A stretch of DNA of 7,602 nt from NCBI GenBank assembly GCA_023458355.1, contig JAEWZS010000123.1, positions 1 to 7,602 of the forward strand, in the 5' to 3' direction. The position numbers and the translations under genes were made by a program. Below, in pieces: positions 1 through 7,236 of the stretch (its first letter is position 1; each line of letters starts with the position of its first letter). A model generated the notes under the pieces. It did no database searches, was not told where the DNA came from, and saw nothing but the letters and a program-made list of their open reading frames with translations. The stretch is from Bacillota bacterium (lineage in GTDB: Bacteria; Bacillota; Clostridia; Christensenellales; CAG-138).

Positions 1-288
1 CTTAACAGTACTGCCCTCTACATATTCAAGAACAATATAGGGAACGCCGTCGTCCTCGCCCACGTCGTGGGATTTCACAATATTCTCATGCGAAAGAGAT
101 AATACCGCCTGCGCCTCACGCGCAAAGCGTCTCAAAAATTCCGCATCTTCGAGATGCTCGTCTTTGAGCATCTTGACTGCAACGACCTTATTTGTTTTTT
201 GATCGACCGCCTTATAGACATTCGCCATGCCGCCCGAGCCGATGAGCTCTACAATGCGGTACCTATCTGATAGTACGATATCCGCCAT
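1..288 (-). CDS. prkC: PrkC/PknB-type Ser/Thr protein kinase, N-terminal fragment (runs off left edge)
   Basis: This is the first 96 codons of a eukaryotic-like (Hanks-type) Ser/Thr kinase; the rest lies outside the window. The visible part is the kinase N-lobe: a glycine-rich ATP loop GSGGMANVYKA at residues 17-27, the ATP-anchoring lysine in VAVK (Lys39), the helix-C glutamate (Glu58 in FAREA), HENIV at 67-71, and a hinge-like YIVLEYVEG at 84-92. The ATG at 288-286 shares one base with the TAA stop of the phosphatase gene and follows a near-perfect Shine-Dalgarno sequence. In family members such as B. subtilis PrkC, a membrane helix and extracellular PASTA repeats follow the kinase domain, and the protein senses muropeptides or cell-wall state. 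Neither the membrane helix nor the PASTA repeats can be confirmed here. The adjacent PP2C phosphatase supports the PrkC assignment. Confidence 0.93.
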   Translation of the reverse strand, partial: MADIVLSDRYRIVELIGSGGMANVYKAVDQKTNKVVAVKMLKDEHLEDAEFLRRFAREAQAVLSLSHENIVKSHDVGEDDGVPYIVLEYVEGSTVK

Positions 289-1013
289 TAGAGCACCTCC
301 TTGTTCTTTACGAGGATGACGCTGATGTTATCGGCGGAACCCCCGTAAAGTGCGCTTTCAACGAGCATATCGCAAGCGGTATTTAGATCGTCGTCAGCAT
401 CTCGTAGCATACGCGCCATCTCAAAGTCGTCAAGCGAGCCGTAAAGCCCGTCCGAGCAGAGTAAAAGCGTATCTCCCCGCTCCCATTCGCGCTTAAAGAT
501 ATCGATCTTTTCATCCTCTCTTGTGCCGAGTGCACGGGTGATGATGTTGCGCCTAGGATGCACAGCGGCTTGCTCGGGCGTGATCTCCCCCGCTGCGACG
601 AGCTCCGCTACATAAGAATGGTCGCGTGTGACCTGCTTTAATATCCCTTCATGCATATGGTAAAGCCTGCTGTCGCCTACGTTTGCGACAACGTACTTGG
701 TTTGGAACACAAGTGCTGCAACCATGGTGGTACCCATACCGCGGCAGTTTCTGTCGCTATAGGCATATTCTAAAACCGCGTGGTTGGCCGCATTTAGAGC
801 ATTTAATAAAATCGCATCCGGTGTAGCTGCACCGCCTTTTCGCATTTCCGTTTCAACGACCGAAGTTGCGAGCCTGCTCGCCACGCTCCCCGCGTTATGC
901 CCGCCCATACCGTCTGCTACGATAAAAAGGGATAGTTCGCCGCGCGCAGGCACAAACAAGCTGTCCTCGTTTTGATAGCGCTTCCCCGTTTCCGATCTTG
1001 AGGCGTAAATCAA
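288..1013 (-). CDS. prpC: PP2C-family Ser/Thr protein phosphatase (PrpC/Stp type)
   Basis: A complete 241-residue metal-dependent (PPM) phosphatase, close to the usual bacterial length of about 240-255. The family motifs appear in order: ETGKRYQNEDS at 8-18, VADGMGGH at 32-39, GMGTT at 92-96, VANVGDSRLY at 109-118, HPRRNIITRALG at 152-163, LLLCSDGLYG at 183-192, and ADNISVILV at 227-235. The likely metal ligands are Asp17, Asp34, Gly35, Asp188 and Asp228. It has no signal peptide or membrane segment, so it should be cytosolic. Known relatives dephosphorylate the partner PrkC kinase and its substrates, and the kinase gene follows directly. The start codon is TTG (1013-1011), overlapping the rlmN stop by four bases (TTGA). 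There is no in-frame ATG before residue 36, which would remove the essential NED motif, so TTG is well supported. A weak AGGGGGA ribosome site lies about 7 bases upstream. Confidence 0.95.
   Translation of the reverse strand: MIYASRSETGKRYQNEDSLFVPARGELSLFIVADGMGGHNAGSVASRLATSVVETEMRKGGAATPDAILLNALNAANHAVLEYAYSDRNCRGMGTTMVAALVFQTKYVVANVGDSRLYHMHEGILKQVTRDHSYVAELVAAGEITPEQAAVHPRRNIITRALGTREDEKIDIFKREWERGDTLLLCSDGLYGSLDDFEMARMLRDADDDLNTACDMLVESALYGGSADNISVILVKNKEVL
294..302 (-). promoter_or_regulatory. Consensus ribosome binding site of prkC inside prpC
   Basis: The minus strand reads AAGGAGGTG (302-294), a full-length match to the anti-Shine-Dalgarno sequence, with 7 bases between GGAGG and the prkC ATG at 288. 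It is encoded within the last codons of prpC (KEVL). The strength of this site suggests efficient kinase initiation, while the phosphatase uses a TTG start with a weak site. Confidence 0.85.
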
Positions 1014-2095
1014 GCGTCCGTCCCCCTTCCGTCTCTTTCCTGCACTTCAGAAATGCTTTCGAGCGCACGCCGCCGCAATTGGCCGCAAGCGCCTTCAATA
1101 TCCGTACCCATCTCGCGCCGTACCGTCGCTGATATTCCCCTATTCATAAGCCATGCGGCAAACACTTGGGCGTGCTCGCGCGTCACCCCGTCTAATCCGC
1201 GCTCCGGCACAGGGTTTAGCGGTATGAGGTTTACATGGCAGTTCATGCCCCTAAGCTTATCCGATAGTTCGTCCGCATGCTCGCGCGCGTCGTTTACATT
1301 GCCGATTAAAGCGTATTCAAACACCACACGCCTACCGGTCTTCTCTGCGTAGGTATTTGCCGCCTCTAAAAGCTCTTTAATGGGATAACGGCGGTTGATG
1401 GGCATGATTTTATCGCGGATAGCGTCGTTAGGCGCATGGAGCGACACACTTAATGTCACATGCGGGGCTTCCTCCATGAAGCGGTAAATCATAGGGACAA
1501 GCCCGCAGGTAGATAACGATATATTGCGGGGGCTTATGTTCATGCCATTTTTATCGCTTACTAGATGCAGGAATTTTACCACGTTTTCGTAATTATCGAG
1601 CGGCTCGCCGCTTCCCATAAGCACCACATTGGTAATTGCGCGCTCATGTTCTTTATCGTGACCTACGTCGCGCTCCACAACGCTCAAAAAGCCCAGCATT
1701 TCACCTGCTGTAAGGTTCCTTACACAGCCCTCGAGAGTAGATGCGCAAAACGTGCAACCCATTTTGCAGCCCACCTGTGTGGATATGCAAAGCGTGTTGC
1801 CATAATGATAGCGCATGAAAACGCCTTCGACGAGGTTTTGATCTTCGAGTGCGAACAGATATTTTACCGTGCCGTCCTTAGCCGATATATGTTTATCGTA
1901 TAAGACAGCGGAACCGTATGTCAAGGTTTCGAGCCTTTCTCGAAGTGTTTTGGGCAGGTTTGTCATATCCGCAGGTCGCACACCGCGGGAAAGCCACGAA
2001 AATACCTGTTTGGCACGGAATTTAGGCTCACCTAAGCTCAGCAGCAAGGTTTCAAGCTCCTCTATATTCATAGAGCAAATGCCTTCACTACCCAT
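1010..2095 (-). CDS. rlmN: Dual-specificity 23S rRNA/tRNA adenine-C2 methyltransferase RlmN
   Basis: A radical-SAM methyltransferase that, in characterised relatives, makes 2-methyladenosine at A2503 of 23S rRNA and at A37 of some tRNAs. The protein is 361 residues, typical for the family. The 4Fe-4S motif CxxxCxxC is Cys110, Cys114 and Cys117 (GCKMGCTFC). The two catalytic cysteines expected from E. coli RlmN are present: Cys103, seven residues before the cluster, and Cys337 in DIEGACGQL. MGSGEPLDNY at 160-169 and VTLSVSLHAPND at 213-224 are further family signatures. The N-terminal helical domain begins at IEELETLL. The start is ambiguous: the first ATG (2095) overlaps the rsmB stop by 8 bases, while Met9 (2071) would leave a 16-base gap and matches the usual family N-terminus better. 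Each has a modest purine-rich site about 10 bases upstream. The gene ends in a 4-base overlap with prpC. Confidence 0.97.
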   Translation of the reverse strand: MGSEGICSMNIEELETLLLSLGEPKFRAKQVFSWLSRGVRPADMTNLPKTLRERLETLTYGSAVLYDKHISAKDGTVKYLFALEDQNLVEGVFMRYHYGNTLCISTQVGCKMGCTFCASTLEGCVRNLTAGEMLGFLSVVERDVGHDKEHERAITNVVLMGSGEPLDNYENVVKFLHLVSDKNGMNISPRNISLSTCGLVPMIYRFMEEAPHVTLSVSLHAPNDAIRDKIMPINRRYPIKELLEAANTYAEKTGRRVVFEYALIGNVNDAREHADELSDKLRGMNCHVNLIPLNPVPERGLDGVTREHAQVFAAWLMNRGISATVRREMGTDIEGACGQLRRRALESISEVQERDGRGTDA

Positions 2096-3392
2096 GTTTC
2101 ACCATCCTCGCCACGAAAAAGCCCTCCGCCCCATCCAGGTGCGGGAAAATCTGGAGCATACCGCCATGCGCGCGCTCCTCTAAATGCTCAGGCACATAGG
2201 GCGCAAGGCTCGAAAGTGAAAACTCGTCATGCTCTTCTAAAAACGACTCGATCTGCGCTTGGTTTTCCGCGCGTGATACGGTGCAGGTAGAATAAACGAG
2301 CACGCCGTTTGGCTTCACACAGTTTGAGCAGGCAGAAAGAATGCTTTTTTGAAGCGCAGCAAGCCTTGTTACAGCCTCCTCGTCCTTGTTCCTCTTCGCA
2401 TCGGGCTTACCCCAAAGTCCTAAACCGGAACAGGGTGCGTCCACGAGGACTGCATCCATCTTTTCAATAAGTGCCGCATCCAAAATGGAGGCATCGTTTA
2501 CAGCAACTTTCGCGTTTTTTACATGGAGCCGCAGGAGCGTTTTTTCCGTAAGCTCTACACGGTGCGGGTGGATATCCCATGCAGTTGTAGAGCCGCTGCC
2601 CTCCATGATGGAGCTTATAAATGCCGTTTTTCCTCCCGGCGCGGCGCATGCATCGAGCACATTTTGGCCTTCCTTAACATCGAGCGCTAAGCATGCGAGC
2701 ATGGCTCCTTGGCTTTGCACGGCGACATTGCCTGATAGAAACGGTTGAAACTTCATCACATCAAGCCCGCGCTCCAGACAAAATGCTTTATGCACAATCT
2801 TCCCGCGAGTAAAAGAGAGGTTTCGCTCCTCAAGCTCGCGTATTAGTTCATCCTCCGTATAAGGGTATTGAACACGGAGCGTAATACCTCTGCCACGATA
2901 AGAAAGCATATCTTTGGTGAACGCCTCACCATAGAGGCCGATGTATTCCTCAACTAAAAATAACGGAAAGCTAAACTCCACACTCAGCCGTTCTGCAATG
3001 CTGCCGGAAAGGGCAACAGGTTCATCCTTCGCGCGGCATACGCTTCGCATTACGGCGTTCACATAGCCGCTAAGCGAGGCTTTTCCAATTTCTTTTGTGA
3101 GCTTCACGCTCTCATCGCATGCAGCACTCTCCGGTACATCCATGAACAGCACTTGGCAGATGCCTAAGCGCAAAATACCGCGTATGGAGGCATGCAGCCT
3201 GCCCCGAGCATGGGTTTCTAGAATATTGTCGATAAGCTTAAGCCGATCGAGCACCGTATACACGAGCGCGCTCACCCACTTTGCATCGCGTTCGTCCATG
3301 CCTAAAAGTGCAGTTTTAAGGCGAAGGTTTGCATATGCGCCGCGGTCGGTGATATCCATCAGCGCCTCAAGCGCCTTGCGCCGCACGCTCAT
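2088..3392 (-). CDS. rsmB: 16S rRNA (cytosine-C5) methyltransferase RsmB
   Basis: In E. coli this enzyme uses S-adenosylmethionine to methylate C967 of 16S rRNA. The 434-residue protein has the standard RsmB layout: an N-terminal NusB-like RNA-binding domain (about 1-130, with RGILRLGICQ at 71-80 and LSGYVNAVMR at 107-116), then a Rossmann-fold methyltransferase domain. The SAM-binding motif I is DACAAPGGKT at 247-256. The two cysteines of m5C methyltransferases are Cys321 in DAPCSG (product release) and Cys370 in YSTCTVS (nucleophile). The C-terminus IFPHLDGAEGFFVARM is typical. The NusB-like domain separates it from single-domain RsmF-like enzymes. The ATG at 3392 overlaps the fmt stop (ATGA), with an AAAGG site 7 bases upstream. 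The motif IV region GLGLWGKPDAKRNK differs somewhat from the more usual GLGVIRRKPE, but the catalytic residues are intact. Confidence 0.96.
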   Translation of the reverse strand: MSVRRKALEALMDITDRGAYANLRLKTALLGMDERDAKWVSALVYTVLDRLKLIDNILETHARGRLHASIRGILRLGICQVLFMDVPESAACDESVKLTKEIGKASLSGYVNAVMRSVCRAKDEPVALSGSIAERLSVEFSFPLFLVEEYIGLYGEAFTKDMLSYRGRGITLRVQYPYTEDELIRELEERNLSFTRGKIVHKAFCLERGLDVMKFQPFLSGNVAVQSQGAMLACLALDVKEGQNVLDACAAPGGKTAFISSIMEGSGSTTAWDIHPHRVELTEKTLLRLHVKNAKVAVNDASILDAALIEKMDAVLVDAPCSGLGLWGKPDAKRNKDEEAVTRLAALQKSILSACSNCVKPNGVLVYSTCTVSRAENQAQIESFLEEHDEFSLSSLAPYVPEHLEERAHGGMLQIFPHLDGAEGFFVARMVKHG

Positions 3393-4309
3393 TGAAAAAC
3401 CTTTCCGATAAGCGAGCGCCCACGTATAGCCGCCGAAGCTGCCATGCGCTTGCCGCCCGCAAATTGAAGCTCAACAATTTCTATAAGCTCATCTACAGTA
3501 TTCACAAAAAGCCTGTCGTTTTCTACAGCGCATGTGCCGGGATTGCCGGTTGCTTTTACACCCGTGAGAAAAACCTTGTGCAGTTTTACCGTTTCCTCCT
3601 CCAAGAAGGCATATGCCCCCGGCCATGGCGTAACGCCGCGCACAAGATTATGCACAACTTTAGCGGACTTCAAAAAATCTACCTTCCCATGCTCCTTTTT
3701 TAGCATCGGGCATTTGGTAGCCATATCCTCGTTTTGTTTTTCGCGCTGCAGCGTGCCGTTTTGAAGCTTCTCAATTGTTTCTTTCAATAGCGATGCGCCT
3801 ACAAAAGACAGCCGCTCCATAAGCTCCCCGCCTGTCTCCTCTAAGCCTATCTCAACCTCACGCTTCAAAAGCATGTCTCCCGTATCGAGGCCAACGTCCG
3901 TGAGCATGGTGGTAACACCCGTCACCGTTTCGCCGTCGATAATCGCCCATTGAACCGGCGCTGCACCGCGGTATTTAGGCAAAAGGCTCCCGTGCACGTT
4001 AATGCAGCCATATGTGGGAATGTCGAGGTTTTCTTTTGATAATATCTGCCCGAAGGCCGCCGTCACCATGAGGTCGGGTTTAAAGGCCTTCAGCGCTTCT
4101 ATACCCTCCGGAAGACGTATTTTTTCAAATTGATAAACGGGCAGCCCGTATTTTACCGCAAGCACCTTCGTTGGCGGCGGTGTGAGCGCACCATGCCTGC
4201 CCTTGGGCCTGTCCGGCTGGGTGAACACGGAAATTTCATGCCCCGCGTCGATGAGCATCTGTAAAGACGGCAACGCAAATTCGGGCGTACCCAAAAAGGC
4301 GATCCTCAT
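3389..4309 (-). CDS. fmt: Methionyl-tRNA formyltransferase
   Basis: Transfers a formyl group from 10-formyltetrahydrofolate to Met-tRNA(fMet), producing the bacterial initiator tRNA. The 306-residue length matches the family at about 310. The N-terminal Rossmann domain starts with MRIAFLGTPEFALPSL. The catalytic Asn-His-Asp set is Asn104 and His106 in INVHGSLLPKYRG, and Asp142 in VGLDTGDML. QPDRPKGRHG at 31-40 is the loop that contacts the tRNA acceptor end in E. coli Fmt. The C-terminal OB-like domain is recognisable from VHNLVRGVTPWPGAYAF (219-235) to the end. The ATG at 4309 overlaps the def stop by four bases, and a GGGGAG ribosome site sits inside the last codons of def. Coupling to def is expected because the deformylase reverses the modification that Fmt introduces. 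Confidence 0.97.
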   Translation of the reverse strand: MRIAFLGTPEFALPSLQMLIDAGHEISVFTQPDRPKGRHGALTPPPTKVLAVKYGLPVYQFEKIRLPEGIEALKAFKPDLMVTAAFGQILSKENLDIPTYGCINVHGSLLPKYRGAAPVQWAIIDGETVTGVTTMLTDVGLDTGDMLLKREVEIGLEETGGELMERLSFVGASLLKETIEKLQNGTLQREKQNEDMATKCPMLKKEHGKVDFLKSAKVVHNLVRGVTPWPGAYAFLEEETVKLHKVFLTGVKATGNPGTCAVENDRLFVNTVDELIEIVELQFAGGKRMAASAAIRGRSLIGKVFQ

Positions 4310-4809
4310 TCGTTCTTCTCCCCGCCGTTTTCTTCCTCTTCCTCGTCTTCGTTGAAGCCTTCGGGCGGCTCGGTGACGAGCCTTAGATATACCTGCCCGT
4401 TCAAATGGTCGAGCTCATGTTGTACGGCTCGGGCAAAATACCCCTCCGCGTCATACTCCTTCCATTCGCCATTGCGGTCCTGCGCGCGCACCTTCACGCG
4501 GTGTGCACGTTCCACATAACCTCGCTTACCGGGGAATGAAAGGCAGCCTTCCATGCAGCCTTCCTTTTCTTCGGACATCTCAATTATCTCGGGGTTGATA
4601 AGCTCGATAATCCCGTCACCCACGTCGATGACCACCGCACGGCGCAAAATACCAATCTGCGAGGCCGCAAGCCCTGCGCCTTCGGCATCATACATGGTTT
4701 CGGCCATATCTTCTAACAGCCTATGTAGCTTCGTATCAAACTTATCGACCGGACGGCACGTCTTATAGAGACAGGGTGCATCGTCAGTAAATATCTTGCG
4801 TTTTGCCAT
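4306..4809 (-). CDS. def: Peptide deformylase
   Basis: Removes the N-formyl group from nascent proteins as they leave the ribosome; it is a cytosolic metallohydrolase. The three family motifs are intact: GAGLAASQIG at 44-53, EGCLSFPG at 87-94, and QHELDHLNG at 130-138. The metal ligands are Cys89, His131 and His135, and the catalytic base is Glu132. At 167 residues it has the normal size. The ATG at 4809 has a GGAGG site (4823-4819) 9-10 bases upstream. Two features are slightly unusual. The N-terminal stretch TDDAPCLYKTCRPV departs from the common DPxLR pattern. The last 14 residues are strongly acidic (EDEEEEENGGEKNE), beyond the catalytic core, and their purine-rich DNA also supplies the ribosome site of fmt. 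The preceding gap holds a possible promoter, so def may head its own transcript. Confidence 0.97.
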   Translation of the reverse strand: MAKRKIFTDDAPCLYKTCRPVDKFDTKLHRLLEDMAETMYDAEGAGLAASQIGILRRAVVIDVGDGIIELINPEIIEMSEEKEGCMEGCLSFPGKRGYVERAHRVKVRAQDRNGEWKEYDAEGYFARAVQHELDHLNGQVYLRLVTEPPEGFNEDEEEEENGGEKNE

Positions 4810-4838
4810 TGCAAAATTCCTCCATTGTTGCTGTAACT

Positions 4839-4868
4839 AGTATAGCCTTTACAGGCGATTTTGCGCAA
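4839..4868 (-). promoter_or_regulatory. Possible promoter for the def-fmt-rsmB-rlmN-prpC-prkC block
   Basis: The 76-base gap between priA and def contains TATACT (4844-4839), five of six matches to the -10 consensus. It is preceded at 18 bases by TTGCGC (4868-4863), which matches only the TTG half of a -35 box. Transcription would start near 4832, about 22 bases before the def ATG. No terminator is visible after priA, so readthrough from the priA promoter is equally possible and this would be an additional internal promoter. Confidence 0.4.
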
Positions 4869-4870
4869 TA

Positions 4871-4889
4871 TTAACCGTATGAAGGTTAA
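4871..4889. repeat. Short inverted repeat at the priA stop codon
   Basis: TTAACC and GGTTAA (4871-4876 and 4884-4889) form a 6-bp inverted repeat with a 7-base centre, spanning the priA TAA and lying just upstream of the possible def promoter. The arms are AT-rich and no T-run follows, so it does not look like a terminator. It could be a small operator or chance. Confidence 0.3.
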
Positions 4890-7162
4890 AACATATCGCC
4901 GGGGTTAACTTCTATCGCGCTCATGCTCGGGTCGCGATGCTCATTTGCATAGGTATACACCGCGTTAACCGCTTCGGCCGCATTTTTGGTGCGAGCGAGT
5001 TTGATAAGTGTTTGATAGCGGTACTGCGCGAGCTTGCGCTTAACGGGCGCTGCGGCAGAGAGCAGAAGCAAAAGCTCCTTCTCGTTGGCTCCCTGCGACC
5101 TGTAAGCGTTTAATATTGCTTCTTGCGCACCTAAAGCAAAGGCGTCGCATGCTTCGCGGGGCTTGCGTTCATCCTCTCCCGTGAACAGCGCACGCAAAAA
5201 CACCGAGAACGGTGGGAACATGGAAGCGCGCCGCGCGGCAATCTCATACTGGTAAAACGACTCGTAATCGTGCCGTGCGGCAAGTTGAATCGCAGGATGA
5301 TCGGGGGTATAGGTTTGTATAACAACGGTACCCGGTTTCTGTGCGCGGCCTGCGCGCCCGGCTACCTGCGTAACAAGCTGGAATGTTCTTTCGCAGCTTC
5401 GAAAATCCGGCATGTGTAGCGTAGCATCCGCCGCGATCACGCCAACGGCGGTTACATTTGGCATGTCTAAGCCCTTTGCGACCATCTGCGTGCCGATGAG
5501 CGCTTGCGCTTCACCGCGCTCAAAGCGGTTCAGAAGCTCATAATGTGCATTTTTCGTACGCGTGGTATCGGTATCCATGCGGAGCGTTTTAACGCCCGGG
5601 AAATACTTTCGTATTTGCTCCTCCACCTGCTCAGTACCTATGCCAAAATACTTGATATATGGTTTCCCACATTCCGGGCAGCTTTTCGGCACACGCGAGG
5701 TTTTGGCGCAGTAATGGCATTTTAAAAGCCCGTCTGCCTTATGATAGGTCATCGAAACATCACAGTCGACACACTTCACCACATACCCGCAGCTTCTGCA
5801 GGAAACAAACGTAGAATAGCCCCTGCGGTTCATAAAAAGTATGGCCTGCTCGCCTGCTTCAAAGCATTCTTTAAGACGCGCATGCAAAAGTGCGCTCAAA
5901 ATGCTGTTGTTGCCGTTTAAAAACTCCGTGCGCATATCCACGATATCAACCTTAGGCATAGGGAGCTCGTTCACGCGTTCATTGAGCTTTAATAGCGTAT
6001 ACCGCCCGTTGTTTGCTCGGTGATAGCTATGCATGCTCGGCGTTGCACTTCCCAATACAAGTGCCGCCCCCTGAAGTTTACAGCGTTTTGCGGCTACCTC
6101 TATGGCATTATAGCGCGGCACGGACTCCGACTGGTAAGAAGGCTCATGCTCCTCGTCGACCACAATCAGCTTTATGTTTTGAAGAGGCGCAAAAACAGCG
6201 CTTCTAGCACCCACGACCACGTCCACCTTGCCCAAACGTATGCGCCGCCACTCGTCGAAACGCTCGCCTGCACTCAACCGCGAATGCAAAAGCGCAACGC
6301 GCTCGCCAAAGCGCGAACGGAAGCGTTCCATTGCCTGCGGTGTAAGCGCAATCTCAGGTACCAGCACAATGGCTGTCCCGCCCATGCCGATTACACGCTT
6401 CACGGCGTGCATATATACCTCGGTTTTGCCGCTGCCGGTAACACCGTGCAGCAAAAATGTTTTATCTCCTTGTTCAAGGCTTAATGCAATGCTTTCATAC
6501 GCATTTTGTTGCGCGAAAGTTAACGGAAGCTCCTCATCGGGCACGATACGCTTACCTTCAAATGGGCTTCTGAAAACCACATGCCCATCTTCCTGCAGGA
6601 AGCCTTTTTCGCATAATGCACGGATGGCCGCGGAGGAGTTAGGTACAAACGCAATGATATCCGCCGCGCTCATAAAGGAATTGACACGGCATAAAAGCTC
6701 AAACACTTCCAGCTGTTTGGGTGCCTTTGGCGTGCCATCCGCTTTCATCAGCGACGTGCGAGCCTTCTCGCGGTCCAGCCCATTAGGTATCGCGAGCGTG
6801 CGTATTTTCTTTTCCTTAATCCCACCGCCGCGAAGCTGCGCGGGGATCATAAGCCTTAATGCGTCTACCAAAAGGCAATGGTAACTGGCTTTCATCCATG
6901 CGGCGAGCTCAAGCTGTTCCTCTGTAACAACGCTATAGGGTTCAAGTGTTTTTAGGATGTTTTTAACGTGCAGTCCCGTGTCCTCGAGCGTTTCCGTAAG
7001 CTCCAGTACAAAGCCCTCCACGCGCTTATTACCCGCCCCAAACGGCACGAGCACACGCCGCCCGGGTTCAACGGAAATTTCCTCCGGCACAAAATAGGTG
7101 AACAGCCTGTCCACATTGGAGTGGGCGATATCCACAATGACACGCGCGTACAGACGGCTCAC
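4886..7162 (-). CDS. priA: Primosomal protein N' (replication restart DNA helicase PriA)
   Basis: A superfamily 2 DNA helicase that recognises stalled replication forks and reloads the replisome. The 758-residue frame (usual range about 730-810) shows an N-terminal 3'-DNA-binding domain (about 5-105), a winged-helix region (about 115-195), and helicase lobe 1 with Walker A GVTGSGKT at 240-247, DEEH at 336-339 and GSATPS at 371-376. Lobe 2 contains a zinc-binding insertion with eight cysteines (455, 458, 464, 467, 482, 485, 495, 498). Helicase motifs V and VI are in IGTQMVAKGLDMPNV (556-570) and QVAGRAGRAQ (599-608). The coordinates use the GTG at 7162, but this codon overlaps the Shine-Dalgarno core. 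The CTG at 7153, giving an N-terminus MYARVIVDI, is a plausible true start. An extended -10 promoter lies upstream, so the gene is transcribed separately from tspO. Confidence 0.97.
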   Translation of the reverse strand: MSRLYARVIVDIAHSNVDRLFTYFVPEEISVEPGRRVLVPFGAGNKRVEGFVLELTETLEDTGLHVKNILKTLEPYSVVTEEQLELAAWMKASYHCLLVDALRLMIPAQLRGGGIKEKKIRTLAIPNGLDREKARTSLMKADGTPKAPKQLEVFELLCRVNSFMSAADIIAFVPNSSAAIRALCEKGFLQEDGHVVFRSPFEGKRIVPDEELPLTFAQQNAYESIALSLEQGDKTFLLHGVTGSGKTEVYMHAVKRVIGMGGTAIVLVPEIALTPQAMERFRSRFGERVALLHSRLSAGERFDEWRRIRLGKVDVVVGARSAVFAPLQNIKLIVVDEEHEPSYQSESVPRYNAIEVAAKRCKLQGAALVLGSATPSMHSYHRANNGRYTLLKLNERVNELPMPKVDIVDMRTEFLNGNNSILSALLHARLKECFEAGEQAILFMNRRGYSTFVSCRSCGYVVKCVDCDVSMTYHKADGLLKCHYCAKTSRVPKSCPECGKPYIKYFGIGTEQVEEQIRKYFPGVKTLRMDTDTTRTKNAHYELLNRFERGEAQALIGTQMVAKGLDMPNVTAVGVIAADATLHMPDFRSCERTFQLVTQVAGRAGRAQKPGTVVIQTYTPDHPAIQLAARHDYESFYQYEIAARRASMFPPFSVFLRALFTGEDERKPREACDAFALGAQEAILNAYRSQGANEKELLLLLSAAAPVKRKLAQYRYQTLIKLARTKNAAEAVNAVYTYANEHRDPSMSAIEVNPGDMF

Positions 7163-7167
7163 CTCCT
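7159..7167 (-). promoter_or_regulatory. Ribosome binding site of priA, overlapping the GTG
   Basis: The minus strand reads AGGAGGTGA (7167-7159), nine bases complementary to the 3' end of 16S rRNA. The first G of the annotated GTG start (7162) is the last G of the GGAGG core, so there is no spacer for that codon. The in-frame CTG at 7153-7151 lies 8 bases after the core, an ideal distance. This site therefore bears on which start is real. Confidence 0.8.
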
Positions 7168-7185
7168 CAAAGTTACATTCTATAA

Positions 7186-7194
7186 ATTATACCA
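7186..7194 (-). promoter_or_regulatory. Extended -10 promoter for priA
   Basis: The minus strand reads TGGTATAAT, a perfect TATAAT (7191-7186) preceded by the TGn extension. It lies between the tspO terminator and priA, and transcription would start near 7179, leaving a leader of about 17-25 bases. No good TTGACA-like -35 box is visible at 16-18 bases, which fits extended -10 promoters that depend less on the -35. Promoter activity is inferred from sequence alone. Confidence 0.65.
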
Positions 7195-7236
7195 TATGCA
7201 ATCACATTTGCGCGAAAAAGCGTCCTTGTCGTTTAC

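Noticed and set aside
895..1098. A 67-codon minus-strand frame across the rlmN/prpC junction
   Set aside because: It is the third frame of two overlapping real genes and shows no conserved features.
1565..1903. A 112-codon plus-strand frame opposite rlmN
   Set aside because: The opposite strand encodes the radical-SAM cluster of RlmN; no motif or convincing ribosome site supports a plus-strand protein.
4871..4889. Inverted repeat after priA considered as a terminator
   Set aside because: The stem is only 6 bp and AT-rich and is not followed by a T-run, so it is kept only as a low-confidence repeat.
6020..6484. A 154-codon plus-strand frame opposite priA
   Set aside because: Antisense to the conserved helicase lobe 1 region, with no family signature; another shadow frame.
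6228..6884. A 218-codon open frame on the plus strand opposite priA, rich in Ser, Arg and Pro
   Set aside because: It lies entirely antisense to well-supported helicase coding sequence, has no recognisable motif, and its composition is that of a shadow frame.
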